The notes beneath the pieces are model-generated. The model was not told where the DNA came from, did not search any database, and saw nothing but the letters and a program-made list of their open reading frames with translations. From contig QKJP01000029.1 of assembly GCA_003249255.1 (NCBI GenBank), positions 220,499 to 284,498 on the forward strand: a stretch of 64,000 nt of DNA, written 5' to 3'. Each line of letters begins with the position of its first letter. Within the stretch, counting starts at the first letter, position 1. Positions 9,435 through 17,737 of the stretch are shown piece after piece. The position numbers were made by a program, and so were the translations under genes. This DNA is from Bacteroidales bacterium. Lineage in GTDB: Bacteria; Bacteroidota; Bacteroidia; Bacteroidales; Marinilabiliaceae.

Positions 9435-9776
9435 ATTGGTCGTTTTATAGATTCAAAATTAACCTTATTGTCAAATAATCGTAGAGCCATCCGTTATAAA
9501 AAAATAAGGTTTAAAGGACGAGAAATGTTTTCGTCAATCAGAAAAAAAATATTTCTTTTTTTGTTAAATATTTTCCAACCCTAAAAAACATTTTTTCGGG
9601 GTTGATGTGAGCTTGTGTAAGTGATTGAATTCAAGGTGTTGTGCATGGGTTTTTTAAGCCTTGAAATGTTGAATCTCATAATCGTATTTTCGTCATTGAT
9701 CAATTCTGCTTATTAAATCTCTTTTATAATCGACGAAAAATTATTTTCTTTATTCTTTAAAGTTAAAAGTGTTTTT
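9435..9776. other. Divergent intergenic region with promoters for both sides
   Basis: This is 342 bp of very AT-rich DNA between the kefG-like gene and the TPR/PD40 gene. It must hold start signals for both. An imperfect hairpin AACCC(t)AAAAAA / TTTTTT(c)GGGGTT lies at about 9577-9603; it lacks a clear T run, so I do not call it a terminator. No ORF or RNA gene was seen. Confidence 0.5.
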
Positions 9777-11429
9777 ATGAGACAACTATATATTGCATTT
9801 CTTCTTTTATTAGTCCTAACACCACTGGGCTATGCCCAAAAGTATGAAGATCGGGCAAAGAATTTTTATAAGTATGGAAATTATGAGAAGGCTTTGAAGG
9901 ATTATATTCGATTGTATCGCAGGGATCAAGAGAATGTAGAATTGCTTCAATTAATTGTGGATTGCTACATCTTTGATGAAGAAGTGAAAGATGGGGTAAT
10001 GCCTTATCTGGACAAGCTTTTGACCTTAAAACCTGAAGATGCAAAGGCTAATCTGAGTATGGCCAAAGCATTGTTTCACAGCTATAAGTTTGATCAAGCC
10101 GATGAGTGGGTTGTAAAAGCCTATAATTTGTTTTCCTCAGATGCAGTAGAAGAGAAAAAAGAGTGCGAAAACCTAAGAATCTACATACAAAATGCGAAAG
10201 AGCTGGTTAAAAAACCCATTGATATAACTTTTATTAATGTAGGTGATAGAATTAATACTTCCCGAAATGAAGTCAATCCTTACACGGTGAGAGATGAATC
10301 TGCTATTTTTTATACCTCAGATAAACGATACAATAGTTTTGCCGGTATCTATTATTATAACGTGTGTGCTGCCGAATTGAATGGAATGTTTTTTGAAAAA
10401 GGAAAGACGATTGGATCTTACGTTAACTCCATTTATGATGAATGGGTAGCTGGTATTACACCGGATGGTAAAATGCTTTTTGTGCATCATAATAGAGATG
10501 ATGAGCATGCCATGGGTTATGCTGAGTATAAAGGGAATTATAGATTTGATGCCTTGTTGCCTTTCGGCGATCCTATTGATCAGGCTGGAAATGAATATGG
10601 TTTGTGGATGACAGAATCAACAGACACCATTGTGTTTTCGGGTGATGCAGATAATGGAACGATGGATTTATTTTATGCGATTCGTAAACCAGATGGTCAG
10701 TTTGGCTATGCACGTCCATTACCGGGGCTTGTTAATTCTGATAAATACAATGAAAATTATCCTATGCTTACCGATAATGGGACACGGTTGTATTTCTGTT
10801 CTGATAATGAAAAATCCATGGGCGGTTATGATATTTTTTATTCAGATTGGGATAAGTCTGCCAATGGTTGGGGTTCTCCTGTCAATATAGGATACCCATT
10901 GAATGATACCTATGATAATCAAACCATATCATGGGTACAAGGTAAACGACATGCTTACGTATCTGCTATTAAACCGGGTGGAGAAGGACATCGCGATATA
11001 TATCGTGTGGTGTTTAATGATAAGCCTAATTACGAGGCTATTATTAAGTGTGGTATGCAACTGTACAAGAATAAAAAATATTCGATCCCAGATTTTTCTC
11101 CCGAAATTATTGTATCGGATACAGCAAGTATCGATAATGTGTTTGGGATGTATAAGGCGACAAAGGAAAAAGCTGATTTTGTTATCGTTTTACCTCCGGG
11201 TCTTTATGATTTGTGGATAAAGCATCCTGAAATTCAAACCTATAAAAGACGCATTGAGATCCCTGAGAAATGGTATAGTAATTTGCCTGAACAAATGAAC
11301 ATTACTTTGAATTCAAGTTCTAATTTACCGGGAGAAAATGCCGTAGAAAAAGAGGAAGTGAAACAAGATTCTGATGAAGAACCTGAACCTGAAGAAAATC
11401 AGGCAGAGGAACCCGAAGACGAAGAATAA
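9777..11429 (+). CDS. Secreted TPR and PD40 (TolB-like propeller) protein
   Basis: The 550-residue exported protein has a signal peptide ending near GYAQ (residue 20 or 21). TPR-like helices run from about 22 to 130 (YKYGNYEKALKDYIRLYRR). PD40 propeller blades follow at about 155-410 (ESAIFYTSDKR, DGKMLFVHHN, GTRLYFCSDNEKSMGGYDIF). The tail is very acidic (Glu/Asp/Pro repeats from about 520). The layout matches the N-terminal part of Bacteroidota OmpA-like envelope proteins such as the PorE group, but the peptidoglycan-binding OmpA domain is absent. A role in the periplasm or outer envelope is inferred; function is unknown. Confidence 0.8.
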   Translation: MRQLYIAFLLLLVLTPLGYAQKYEDRAKNFYKYGNYEKALKDYIRLYRRDQENVELLQLIVDCYIFDEEVKDGVMPYLDKLLTLKPEDAKANLSMAKALFHSYKFDQADEWVVKAYNLFSSDAVEEKKECENLRIYIQNAKELVKKPIDITFINVGDRINTSRNEVNPYTVRDESAIFYTSDKRYNSFAGIYYYNVCAAELNGMFFEKGKTIGSYVNSIYDEWVAGITPDGKMLFVHHNRDDEHAMGYAEYKGNYRFDALLPFGDPIDQAGNEYGLWMTESTDTIVFSGDADNGTMDLFYAIRKPDGQFGYARPLPGLVNSDKYNENYPMLTDNGTRLYFCSDNEKSMGGYDIFYSDWDKSANGWGSPVNIGYPLNDTYDNQTISWVQGKRHAYVSAIKPGGEGHRDIYRVVFNDKPNYEAIIKCGMQLYKNKKYSIPDFSPEIIVSDTASIDNVFGMYKATKEKADFVIVLPPGLYDLWIKHPEIQTYKRRIEIPEKWYSNLPEQMNITLNSSSNLPGENAVEKEEVKQDSDEEPEPEENQAEEPEDEE

Positions 11430-11517
11430 AAAAAGAAACTTAATAAAAAAACATTGAGGTGAATGCGGGAAGTACTAAACTAAACTTTAGTTATCCCGAA
11501 TTCACTTTTTTTTGTGC

Positions 11518-11525
11518 TATTTTTG
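11518..11525 (+). promoter_or_regulatory. Bacteroidota-type promoter -7 box (TATTTTTG)
   Basis: The octamer fits the TAnnTTTG consensus of the Bacteroidota primary sigma factor and lies 30 bp before the exonuclease ATG. A convincing -33 TTTG partner is not visible. The same octamer plus C occurs before purB, the cysteate synthase gene and the T9SS gene. Confidence 0.5.
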
Positions 11526-11555
11526 CACATGAAGTAATTAATAAATTGATCATTA

Positions 11556-12326
11556 ATGAATTTGAACCTGAAAAATCCAATCGTATTTTTCGATTTGGAA
11601 ACTACAGGGCTAAATGTTGCCCAGGATCGTATTGTAGAAATCGGAATTTTAAAAGTGCATGTCGATGGTAAAGAAGAGTCGAAAACTTTTAAAGTAAATC
11701 CTGAAATGCCAATACCCAAAGAATCTTCGGATATTCATGGTATTACGGATGAAGATGTTAAGGATTGCCCAACCTTTAAAGAAGTCGGTAAGACTTTGGC
11801 CAAATTTATGGAGGGCTGTGACATTGCCGGTTTTAATTCAAATAAATTTGATGTGCCATTGTTGGCAGAAGAGTTTATTCGTGCAGAAGTTGATTTTGAC
11901 ATGAAAAAACGCAAGTTTATAGATGTTCAAACCATCTTTCATAAGATGGAGAAACGAACCTTGAGTGCGGCGTATAAATTGTATTGTGATAAAGATTTAA
12001 CCGATGCTCACTCGGCTGAAGCTGATACTAAAGCGACTTATGAAGTGTTAATGGCACAGTTAGATCGGTATGAAGATTTGAAGAATAGTGTAGATTTTTT
12101 GAGTGAATTTTCATCCTTTAATAAAAATGCAGACTTTATTGGTCGTATTGTGTTTGATGATGATGGAGATGAGTGTTTTAATTTTGGCAAATATAAGGGT
12201 AAGAAAGTTGCAAAAGTCTTAGATGATGATCCCGGCTATTATGGCTGGATGATGAATGGCGATTTTCCTTTGTTCACAAAGAAAGTGTTGACCAATATTA
12301 AATTGCGTAATTTTAATATGAAGTAA
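11556..12326 (+). CDS. DEDDh 3'-5' exonuclease with ExoX-like C-terminal domain
   Basis: This DnaQ/PolC-like exonuclease (256 aa) would trim DNA 3' ends in repair or proofreading. Exo I is FFDLETTGL with Asp13 and Glu15, Exo II lies in GFNSNKFDVPLL, and Exo III is the HSAEADTKATYEV segment with His and Asp. The last 50 residues (FNFGKYKGKKVAKVL...DPGYYGWMM) match the small domain found at the C-terminus of ExoX-like proteins. It is not fused to a polymerase. It is transcribed with the FAH-family gene 15 bp downstream, though the two activities have no obvious link. Confidence 0.9.
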   Translation: MNLNLKNPIVFFDLETTGLNVAQDRIVEIGILKVHVDGKEESKTFKVNPEMPIPKESSDIHGITDEDVKDCPTFKEVGKTLAKFMEGCDIAGFNSNKFDVPLLAEEFIRAEVDFDMKKRKFIDVQTIFHKMEKRTLSAAYKLYCDKDLTDAHSAEADTKATYEVLMAQLDRYEDLKNSVDFLSEFSSFNKNADFIGRIVFDDDGDECFNFGKYKGKKVAKVLDDDPGYYGWMMNGDFPLFTKKVLTNIKLRNFNMK

Positions 12327-12341
12327 GTTAAAACGGTCGAA

Positions 12342-12953
12342 ATGAAGATAATTTGTATTGGTCGCAATTATGCAGATCATGCGAAAGAGCTGAATGATGA
12401 AGTGCCTGAGGAACCAGTGGTATTTATGAAGCCGGATTCTGCCATTTTAAGAAAGAATAATCCCTTTTATATTCCATCGTTTGCCAAGGAGTTTCACCAT
12501 GAAGTAGAGTTGGTGGTGCGTATTAACCGTATCGGGAAAAATATTGCTCCAAAGTTTGCCAATCGCTATTTTGATGAGATTGGTTTGGGAGTGGATTTTA
12601 CTGCGCGTGATTTACAAAATGAGTTAAAAGCTAAAGGATTACCTTGGGAGAAATGTAAAGCCTTTGATGGTTCTGCTGTTATTTCTGATTTTGTAAAGAA
12701 AGATAGTCTGGGGGATGTGAACAATTTAGATTTTCATTTAAATGTAAATGGTGAGATCAGGCAAAAAGGAAATACCTCACAAATGATTTTCTCAATTGAT
12801 GACATAGTCGCTTATGTTTCTAAGTTTTTTACTTTGAAAATTGGTGATTTGATCTATTCAGGTACCCCTGCAGGCGTTGCAAAAGTAAATATGGAAGAGC
12901 GTTTGGAAGGATATATCGGGGAGCGAAAAATGTTTGATTTTATGGTTAAATAA
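12342..12953 (+). CDS. Fumarylacetoacetate hydrolase (FAH) family protein, FAHD1/YcgM-like
   Basis: The 203-residue single-domain FAH fold hydrolyses or decarboxylates small keto acids such as acylpyruvates or oxaloacetate with a divalent metal. It starts MKIICIGRNYADHAKELND, has the metal-binding HHEVELVVRI segment near residue 48-57, the GVDFTARDLQ motif and LIYSGTPAGV near the end, all standard for the FAHD1 group. Length is typical. The substrate is not decided by sequence; oxaloacetate decarboxylase or acylpyruvase activity is the best guess. It converges with nfeD. Confidence 0.88.
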   Translation: MKIICIGRNYADHAKELNDEVPEEPVVFMKPDSAILRKNNPFYIPSFAKEFHHEVELVVRINRIGKNIAPKFANRYFDEIGLGVDFTARDLQNELKAKGLPWEKCKAFDGSAVISDFVKKDSLGDVNNLDFHLNVNGEIRQKGNTSQMIFSIDDIVAYVSKFFTLKIGDLIYSGTPAGVAKVNMEERLEGYIGERKMFDFMVK

Positions 12954-12963
12954 AGGAGTGGGA

Positions 12964-13017
12964 AGTGAGTGTAGAGAAGTGAGAATAAATCTCATGTATT
13001 AATACTCTATACTCACT
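12964..13017. terminator. Inverted repeat between convergent genes, made of AGTGAG-type microrepeats
   Basis: The arms at 12964-12976 (AGTGAGTGTAGAG) and 13005-13017 match at 12 of 13 positions. The stretch between the FAH-family gene and nfeD is built of degenerate GTGAG/CTCAC units. It may act as a terminator for both genes although no long T run follows. Confidence 0.45.
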
Positions 13018-13032
13018 ACTCATATCTCATTA

Positions 13033-14439
13033 CTAAACATCCTTTTTATTCACATATAATTGCCCATGCATGAAACGTGATACCATTATCTTGCTTTTTT
13101 TCTCAATGTAGCCGGTTTCTGCTACGGCATCATATAGCTCATCATCTATGTTAATTTTACCGGAAGGCCTTAAGTCTGTTTGAGAGATCCCTTCCATGCC
13201 AACTAATTTTCCTAAGGAAGCATCTACTCCAATGTATCCTTCTTCAATGGTTTCTGCTGTGGTTAATGCTATTTTAGATCCAAAAGTAGATGATTTTAAG
13301 AGTTTTGAACTGGCATATATCATTGCGAAAAATCCTCCCAGCATGGCGGTAAGAACAATGGAAAAAGATTGGAAAACTTTACCCAGACCTACGCCTGAAA
13401 AATCGAAAAGATCATTTTGAAGCATGCTAAAGGTAAGTCCGGTGATGACTAATATTATTCCGGAGACTCCTGCTATTCCAAATCCGGGAATAACGAAAAC
13501 TTCTAAAGCGATGAGAACGATGCCAAGTAAGAATAGAATAATCTCCCAATTGTCGGCCAGTCCATCAATGTACAGTGGCGCAAAATACAATATGGCTGCT
13601 AACCCGGCTGCTGCCAATGGAAAGCCTATTCCAGGGGTTTGTAGTTCAAAATAGATACCCCCCATTATTATTAGGATCAGTATGCCTTGAAGTACAGGGC
13701 TGGTTAATAGACCTTTCAGTCCATCGTAAAAGGAAGGTTTATATTCTGTGATTTCATACTTTTCAATTTTTAATTGAGTTAACACCTCTCTGATAGAGTT
13801 TGCTTTTCCTTCACAAAAACCATGTTCTATGGCCTCGTTGGTGGTGAAGGTTAAGATTTTTCCGCTATCGATAATTCCGGCTATGGCAATGCTTTCGTCA
13901 ACCATAGCTTCGGCTACATGTGGGTCGCGTTTCCATACGTAGGAGGTGTCCCCATTGGAAATGATGGTATCCCGGCCGTGTGCTTCGGCAGTTGCTCTTA
14001 TGGTGGAGCGCATGTAGGACTGGTATTTATCCGGCATTTTTTCGCCCGACTGGTTTACAACCGTTGCCGCTCCTATGTTGGCTCCGGGTCGCATGTAAAT
14101 GCTGTCGCAAGCTACCGATATGAGAGCACCTGCCGAAGCCGCATTGTTATCAATGAAAACGTGTACGGGAATGCTGCTGTTCAGGATTTTGGTTCGAATA
14201 GAATCAGCAAAGATGACCATTCCACCATAAGTATTCATGTGAAGCAAGATGATGTCAGCATTCATTTGCTCAGCTTCATTAAAGGCTTCTTGGGTGTGAA
14301 TCCAGGATGTGCTATTAATTTCCTGAAAGATTTTAAAGGTATATACCTGTTTGGTAGTTGTAGAATCTGCCACTTCAGCGAGAATGTGTTGACCTATTAT
14401 AAAAAAGCAAATTGTAATTGCCGTTAAAAATTTTTTCAT
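13033..14439 (-). CDS. nfeD: NfeD family membrane serine protease (ClpP-class domain plus NfeDC)
   Basis: The full-length form (468 aa) has a signal anchor (residues 3-21), a ClpP-class protease domain, four or five membrane segments (about 235-380) and a C-terminal OB-fold NfeDC domain (about 395-460, DASLGKLVGMEG). The likely nucleophile is Ser102 in NNAASAGALIS and the general base a Lys near 134-138 (EKMPDKYQSY). Archaeal relatives cleave stomatin-type proteins, and nfeD is often beside a stomatin/SPFH gene; no such neighbour is present here. It is a single-gene unit, convergent with the FAH-family gene and divergent from the T9SS gene. Confidence 0.92.
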   Translation of the reverse strand: MKKFLTAITICFFIIGQHILAEVADSTTTKQVYTFKIFQEINSTSWIHTQEAFNEAEQMNADIILLHMNTYGGMVIFADSIRTKILNSSIPVHVFIDNNAASAGALISVACDSIYMRPGANIGAATVVNQSGEKMPDKYQSYMRSTIRATAEAHGRDTIISNGDTSYVWKRDPHVAEAMVDESIAIAGIIDSGKILTFTTNEAIEHGFCEGKANSIREVLTQLKIEKYEITEYKPSFYDGLKGLLTSPVLQGILILIIMGGIYFELQTPGIGFPLAAAGLAAILYFAPLYIDGLADNWEIILFLLGIVLIALEVFVIPGFGIAGVSGIILVITGLTFSMLQNDLFDFSGVGLGKVFQSFSIVLTAMLGGFFAMIYASSKLLKSSTFGSKIALTTAETIEEGYIGVDASLGKLVGMEGISQTDLRPSGKINIDDELYDAVAETGYIEKKSKIMVSRFMHGQLYVNKKDV

Positions 14440-14565
14440 AAGCGATTGTTTGAGCTAAAAATAAGAATAAAAATGGCTGAAGAGAAGAATGCTTGCAAAA
14501 AGAATGTATGTTATGAAAATGAAAAATACCTTTTATTGGGTATAAGATACCTGAGTAAACAATAT

Positions 14566-14573
14566 TATTTTTG
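14566..14573 (+). promoter_or_regulatory. Bacteroidota-type promoter -7 box (TATTTTTG)
   Basis: It matches TAnnTTTG and is followed by CG; it lies 63 bp before the ATG of the T9SS cargo gene at 14637, leaving a leader of about 55 nt. No clear -33 box. Confidence 0.4.
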
Positions 14574-14636
14574 CGGTAAAATAAACACTAATTTGAATTG
14601 ACCTATACTGGGCAATTTTGTAACGAATGAATAACT

Positions 14637-17066
14637 ATGAAGAAATTATCAACACTTTTACTGAGTTTTATCTTATGTGTAAATCTATGGGCTCAAGTAG
14701 ATACTCAATTTTGGTTTGTTGATCCGGAGGTGACCAAAGGTCATGCTGATGCACCTGTTTATATTAGAATTACTGCTGTAGAAGATGCAACTGTGACAGT
14801 GAGTATGCCTGCTGAAGGAATAATTTTAGTAGATAATAAGTTAATACAAGCCGGTGAGCAATATTCAATTATGTTACCTAATGATTCAGATAGTGAGCCA
14901 ATTGTTGAAAATAAACCGGCGGCCACAGTTAATCAAAAGGGGATTTTAATTGAGGCCACAGCAGAGGTTTCTGCTTATTATGAGGTGGCGGATTCTAAAG
15001 GGTTTAATCCTGAAAAGTTTGTATTGAAGGGAGTAGCTGCCTTGGGTACAGAGTTTATGATTCCATCACAAACGAAATATCGTAATCGGGTTTGGGATTG
15101 GCAATATAATGCTATGACTCCGCGACCAACCGAGAAATTTGACATTGTAGCTACTGAGGATAATACTGTAGTGACAATTACAATTACTGAAGATGATAAA
15201 AATGGTCATTTAGCAGGAGTGCCTTTTACAATTACTTTAGATCGAGGAGAGACCTACATGGTGGAATTAGATGTAGAAATTTCTCGCGTTGATTTTATAA
15301 AAAATACTGATACAGACTTGTTGGGTATTTCTCTTGCCGGATCAGAAATTGCATCTGATAAACCAATTGCGGTAACCATATCAGATGATTCCATTAATAA
15401 GCAAGGAGAAGGAGCTTATGATTTAATAGGCGATCAGTTAGTGCCGATTGATGTGATAGGGACAGAATACATTGCGGTAAATACTCAGTTGCGACCAGAA
15501 GATGTGAGCGAGGTATATGTATTAATGACTGAGGATAATACAACTGTTACCATTGATGGAGTTGCAGCTTCGGGAGGGCCTTTTAATCGGGGGGATCAAA
15601 TTGTGGTGACAATAGAAAATGGTGCATCATATATAAAAGCAGATAAGGCGATTTATGCATATCAAGTGGTTGGTTTGACCGTTGTTGCCTCAGGAGGCAA
15701 ATATCATAACGAATTTGGTTCTGCGGTTTTAATACCTATCAGTGGTTGTTCCGGGTCAAAAGAAGTGAGCTTTCAAAGACTGTATGGCGATACCCGATAT
15801 TACATTCAGTTATCTACGCAGGGTAAGCATCGTGATGCTTTTACTTTAACTCAGATAAGAGGTGGAGGTATAGATCAAACAGCTTTATTAAATAGTTTAA
15901 TTAGCTGGGAGATTGTACCCGGTACCGGAACTGAGGATGAAGCCTGGTATGTGGCTAATGTTAATTTAAGTTCAATTGATATTGTTACAACTCATCCTTA
16001 TATCATCAAGAATACAAAAGGCTTATTTCACTTAGGTATTTTGGAAGAAAATGGATCGAGTATGAGTTTTGGTGTTTTTTCCTCTTTTAGTAACCTAACA
16101 CTTGAGGGTGAGGCCATGCAATGTGAAGGCGAAATAGTCGAATTGAAGGCTGTTGGTAATAGTTTGATAGAAAGTTATCAATGGCGATTTGGTGATCCTA
16201 CCGATCCAACCAATGATGTTACATCTGTGATTGGTACAAGTACTACTTACGAAGCATCAAAAACAGGAACTTATTATTTGGATGGCATTGCTTATGGTGG
16301 TTGTAGATTAACTCGTGAAATGGAAGTTCAGTTTATTGCTCCCGAAGTAAATCTTGGAGGGAGTGTGATTAAGTGCCCGGGTGAAGAAGTGAAATTAGAA
16401 ACTCAAGCAGGTTATTTGAGTTATGTTTGGACCGGTGCTGTTATGGATTCTGATAATCCAAATGTCGCATTTGCAACAGCTACTCCTGGTCAAATGTTTG
16501 AGGTTTCTTTAACCGTAGTTGGTAATGAGCTAGGGTGTACTTCAATAGATGTAGTCACCATTGAAAGTTATGATGAAGTACGTGTTGATTTAAGTGTAGA
16601 TTCTAATGAGAAGTTAAAGGCAGGTGATGAGATTTCTAATTTAGTTCATGATCCATCTTATTCTTATGAATGGCTTTTAGATGGAAAAGCTATTTCGGAT
16701 CAACGAAATGATAATTCGTCTATTGTGGTTAATCAATCTGGAGAATATGAAGTTGTGGTGAAAAGTCCATATGGTTGTAAGGTAAGAAAGAGAGTTTCTG
16801 TGATTCTGTTAGATACGCCTGTTTCAATAGAAAACAAATTGAATAATGGTTTTGGAGTTTATCCAAATCCATCTCAAGGCGAGTTGTCGATTGTAGTTGG
16901 TGAGAGCGCAAGTATTGCTCTGTATAATTCTTTAGGGCAATTAGTCTTGAAGGAAGAGGTTCAAAAAGGAAAGTTTTTAAATGTATCCGGAATAGAAAAA
17001 GGTTTTTATTTATTAAAAGTAAATACTGAGAGTGGAGAGTTTGTAGAAAAACTAATAGTTGAATAA
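14637..17066 (+). CDS. T9SS-secreted protein with IgGFc-binding-like N-terminal region
   Basis: The 809-residue exported protein has a signal peptide ending near LWAQ (residue 20). The region of about 120-480 resembles the IgGFc-binding N-terminal domain family (for example IASDKPIAVTISDDS and TDLLGISLAGSEIAS), common in Bacteroidota surface and gliding-associated proteins. Two PKD/Ig-like segments follow (about 500-700; YQWRFGDPTDP, SYVWTGAV). The last 72 residues are a type A T9SS sorting domain: VYPNPSQGELSIVV, LYNSLGQLVL, GFYLLKVNT, KLIVE. It would be moved across the outer membrane and attached to, or released from, the cell surface. Ligand unknown. Confidence 0.88.
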   Translation: MKKLSTLLLSFILCVNLWAQVDTQFWFVDPEVTKGHADAPVYIRITAVEDATVTVSMPAEGIILVDNKLIQAGEQYSIMLPNDSDSEPIVENKPAATVNQKGILIEATAEVSAYYEVADSKGFNPEKFVLKGVAALGTEFMIPSQTKYRNRVWDWQYNAMTPRPTEKFDIVATEDNTVVTITITEDDKNGHLAGVPFTITLDRGETYMVELDVEISRVDFIKNTDTDLLGISLAGSEIASDKPIAVTISDDSINKQGEGAYDLIGDQLVPIDVIGTEYIAVNTQLRPEDVSEVYVLMTEDNTTVTIDGVAASGGPFNRGDQIVVTIENGASYIKADKAIYAYQVVGLTVVASGGKYHNEFGSAVLIPISGCSGSKEVSFQRLYGDTRYYIQLSTQGKHRDAFTLTQIRGGGIDQTALLNSLISWEIVPGTGTEDEAWYVANVNLSSIDIVTTHPYIIKNTKGLFHLGILEENGSSMSFGVFSSFSNLTLEGEAMQCEGEIVELKAVGNSLIESYQWRFGDPTDPTNDVTSVIGTSTTYEASKTGTYYLDGIAYGGCRLTREMEVQFIAPEVNLGGSVIKCPGEEVKLETQAGYLSYVWTGAVMDSDNPNVAFATATPGQMFEVSLTVVGNELGCTSIDVVTIESYDEVRVDLSVDSNEKLKAGDEISNLVHDPSYSYEWLLDGKAISDQRNDNSSIVVNQSGEYEVVVKSPYGCKVRKRVSVILLDTPVSIENKLNNGFGVYPNPSQGELSIVVGESASIALYNSLGQLVLKEEVQKGKFLNVSGIEKGFYLLKVNTESGEFVEKLIVE

Positions 17067-17138
17067 GGTAAATTAATTATCTTAATGTGCTGATGTATAA
17101 TTAATTTAAGCCAGTTAAGGCACATGATTTTTTTAACG

Positions 17139-17172
17139 CAGACCTGTCCAATGTAGGCAGGTCTGTTTTGTT
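17139..17172 (+). terminator. Rho-independent terminator after the T9SS gene
   Basis: Arms CAGACCTG (17139-17146) and CAGGTCTG (17158-17165), extended by CC/GG inside, are followed by TTTTGTTTT. It is 70 bp downstream of the T9SS stop codon. Confidence 0.8.
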
Positions 17173-17236
17173 TTGATGGGCACAAATTCCATGGTTTATG
17201 CCTTGCGCATAATTAGGGACATATAAATTAATTTAT

Positions 17237-17511
17237 AGAGGTCGATAGGTTAGTCATGCATTTCTGTTATAATCTAAAAAAAGCCCCAAAGTGGGCGATG
17301 TCCTAAAGCCTTGTCTGTCAGGGCAAGGATGTTAATCAGGTATTTTATATCAGCGCCCAAGTGCGTAGTTTTAATCACAAAACTACGCACCTTGAGCGCT
17401 AAAATATCCATTGTCCATTATATTCATAGCCCTTCGGACTAAGCTTTAGGACACCGCATCTTTGATGCTATGATATACATCGTTTTGATAAGTATTTAAC
17501 TACGGACTTCT
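17237..17511 (+). repeat. Interspersed hairpin element with terminal inverted repeats, copy A
   Basis: The first of four copies of a family of about 275 bp (others at 30892, 38021 and 50611). It starts AGAGGTCGATAG and ends with the near reverse complement (CTACGGACTTCT). Inside, in order: GCCC..GGGC hairpin; CCTTG..CAAGG hairpin; a large central palindrome with arms at 17352-17372 and 17379-17400 and a 6-nt loop; and a GCATC-TTT-GATGC hairpin near the right end. It has no ORF. It lies between the T9SS gene terminator and the convergent carboxyltransferase operon. Confidence 0.8.
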
Positions 17512-17737
17512 GAATTTGTTAAGCATACAACGCGTTTGAATCGTAGCAAAAAAAAAGAGCAAGCCCCTTTGGATTTGCCCTTTCTCGAACAATTATATTG
17601 GATAAGGATATTCTTCGCTCAGCTAAAAGTAATTGAGCAAAGTATGTTTGTTCGAACTCTGTTATTTGAGTTCGAAGTATTCAATCTATGAATTTAACTG
17701 CTAGCAGCTAATGGCTAGTAGCTAGCAGCTCTTATAT
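17512..17737. other. 3' spacer of the carboxyltransferase operon with hairpins and microrepeats
   Basis: Read on the minus strand, a stem GCAAATCC/GGGCTTGC followed by TC and nine Ts (17548-17580) is a likely operon terminator. A separate perfect palindrome, TTCGAACTC (17651-17659) with GAGTTCGAA (17668-17676), has no T run. The last 35 bp are degenerate GCTAGCAGCTA units. No gene seen. Confidence 0.55.

Noticed and set aside
13918-14427. 169-codon plus-strand frame opposite nfeD
   Set aside because: It is antisense to a well-supported gene and its translation has no family features.
17237-17511. Group II intron or riboswitch for the hairpin element
   Set aside because: No reverse transcriptase, no domain V-like motif, and copies are not tied to one type of downstream gene.
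17651-17676. TTCGAACTC/GAGTTCGAA palindrome as a terminator
   Set aside because: No T run on either side; the better terminator lies at 17548-17580.
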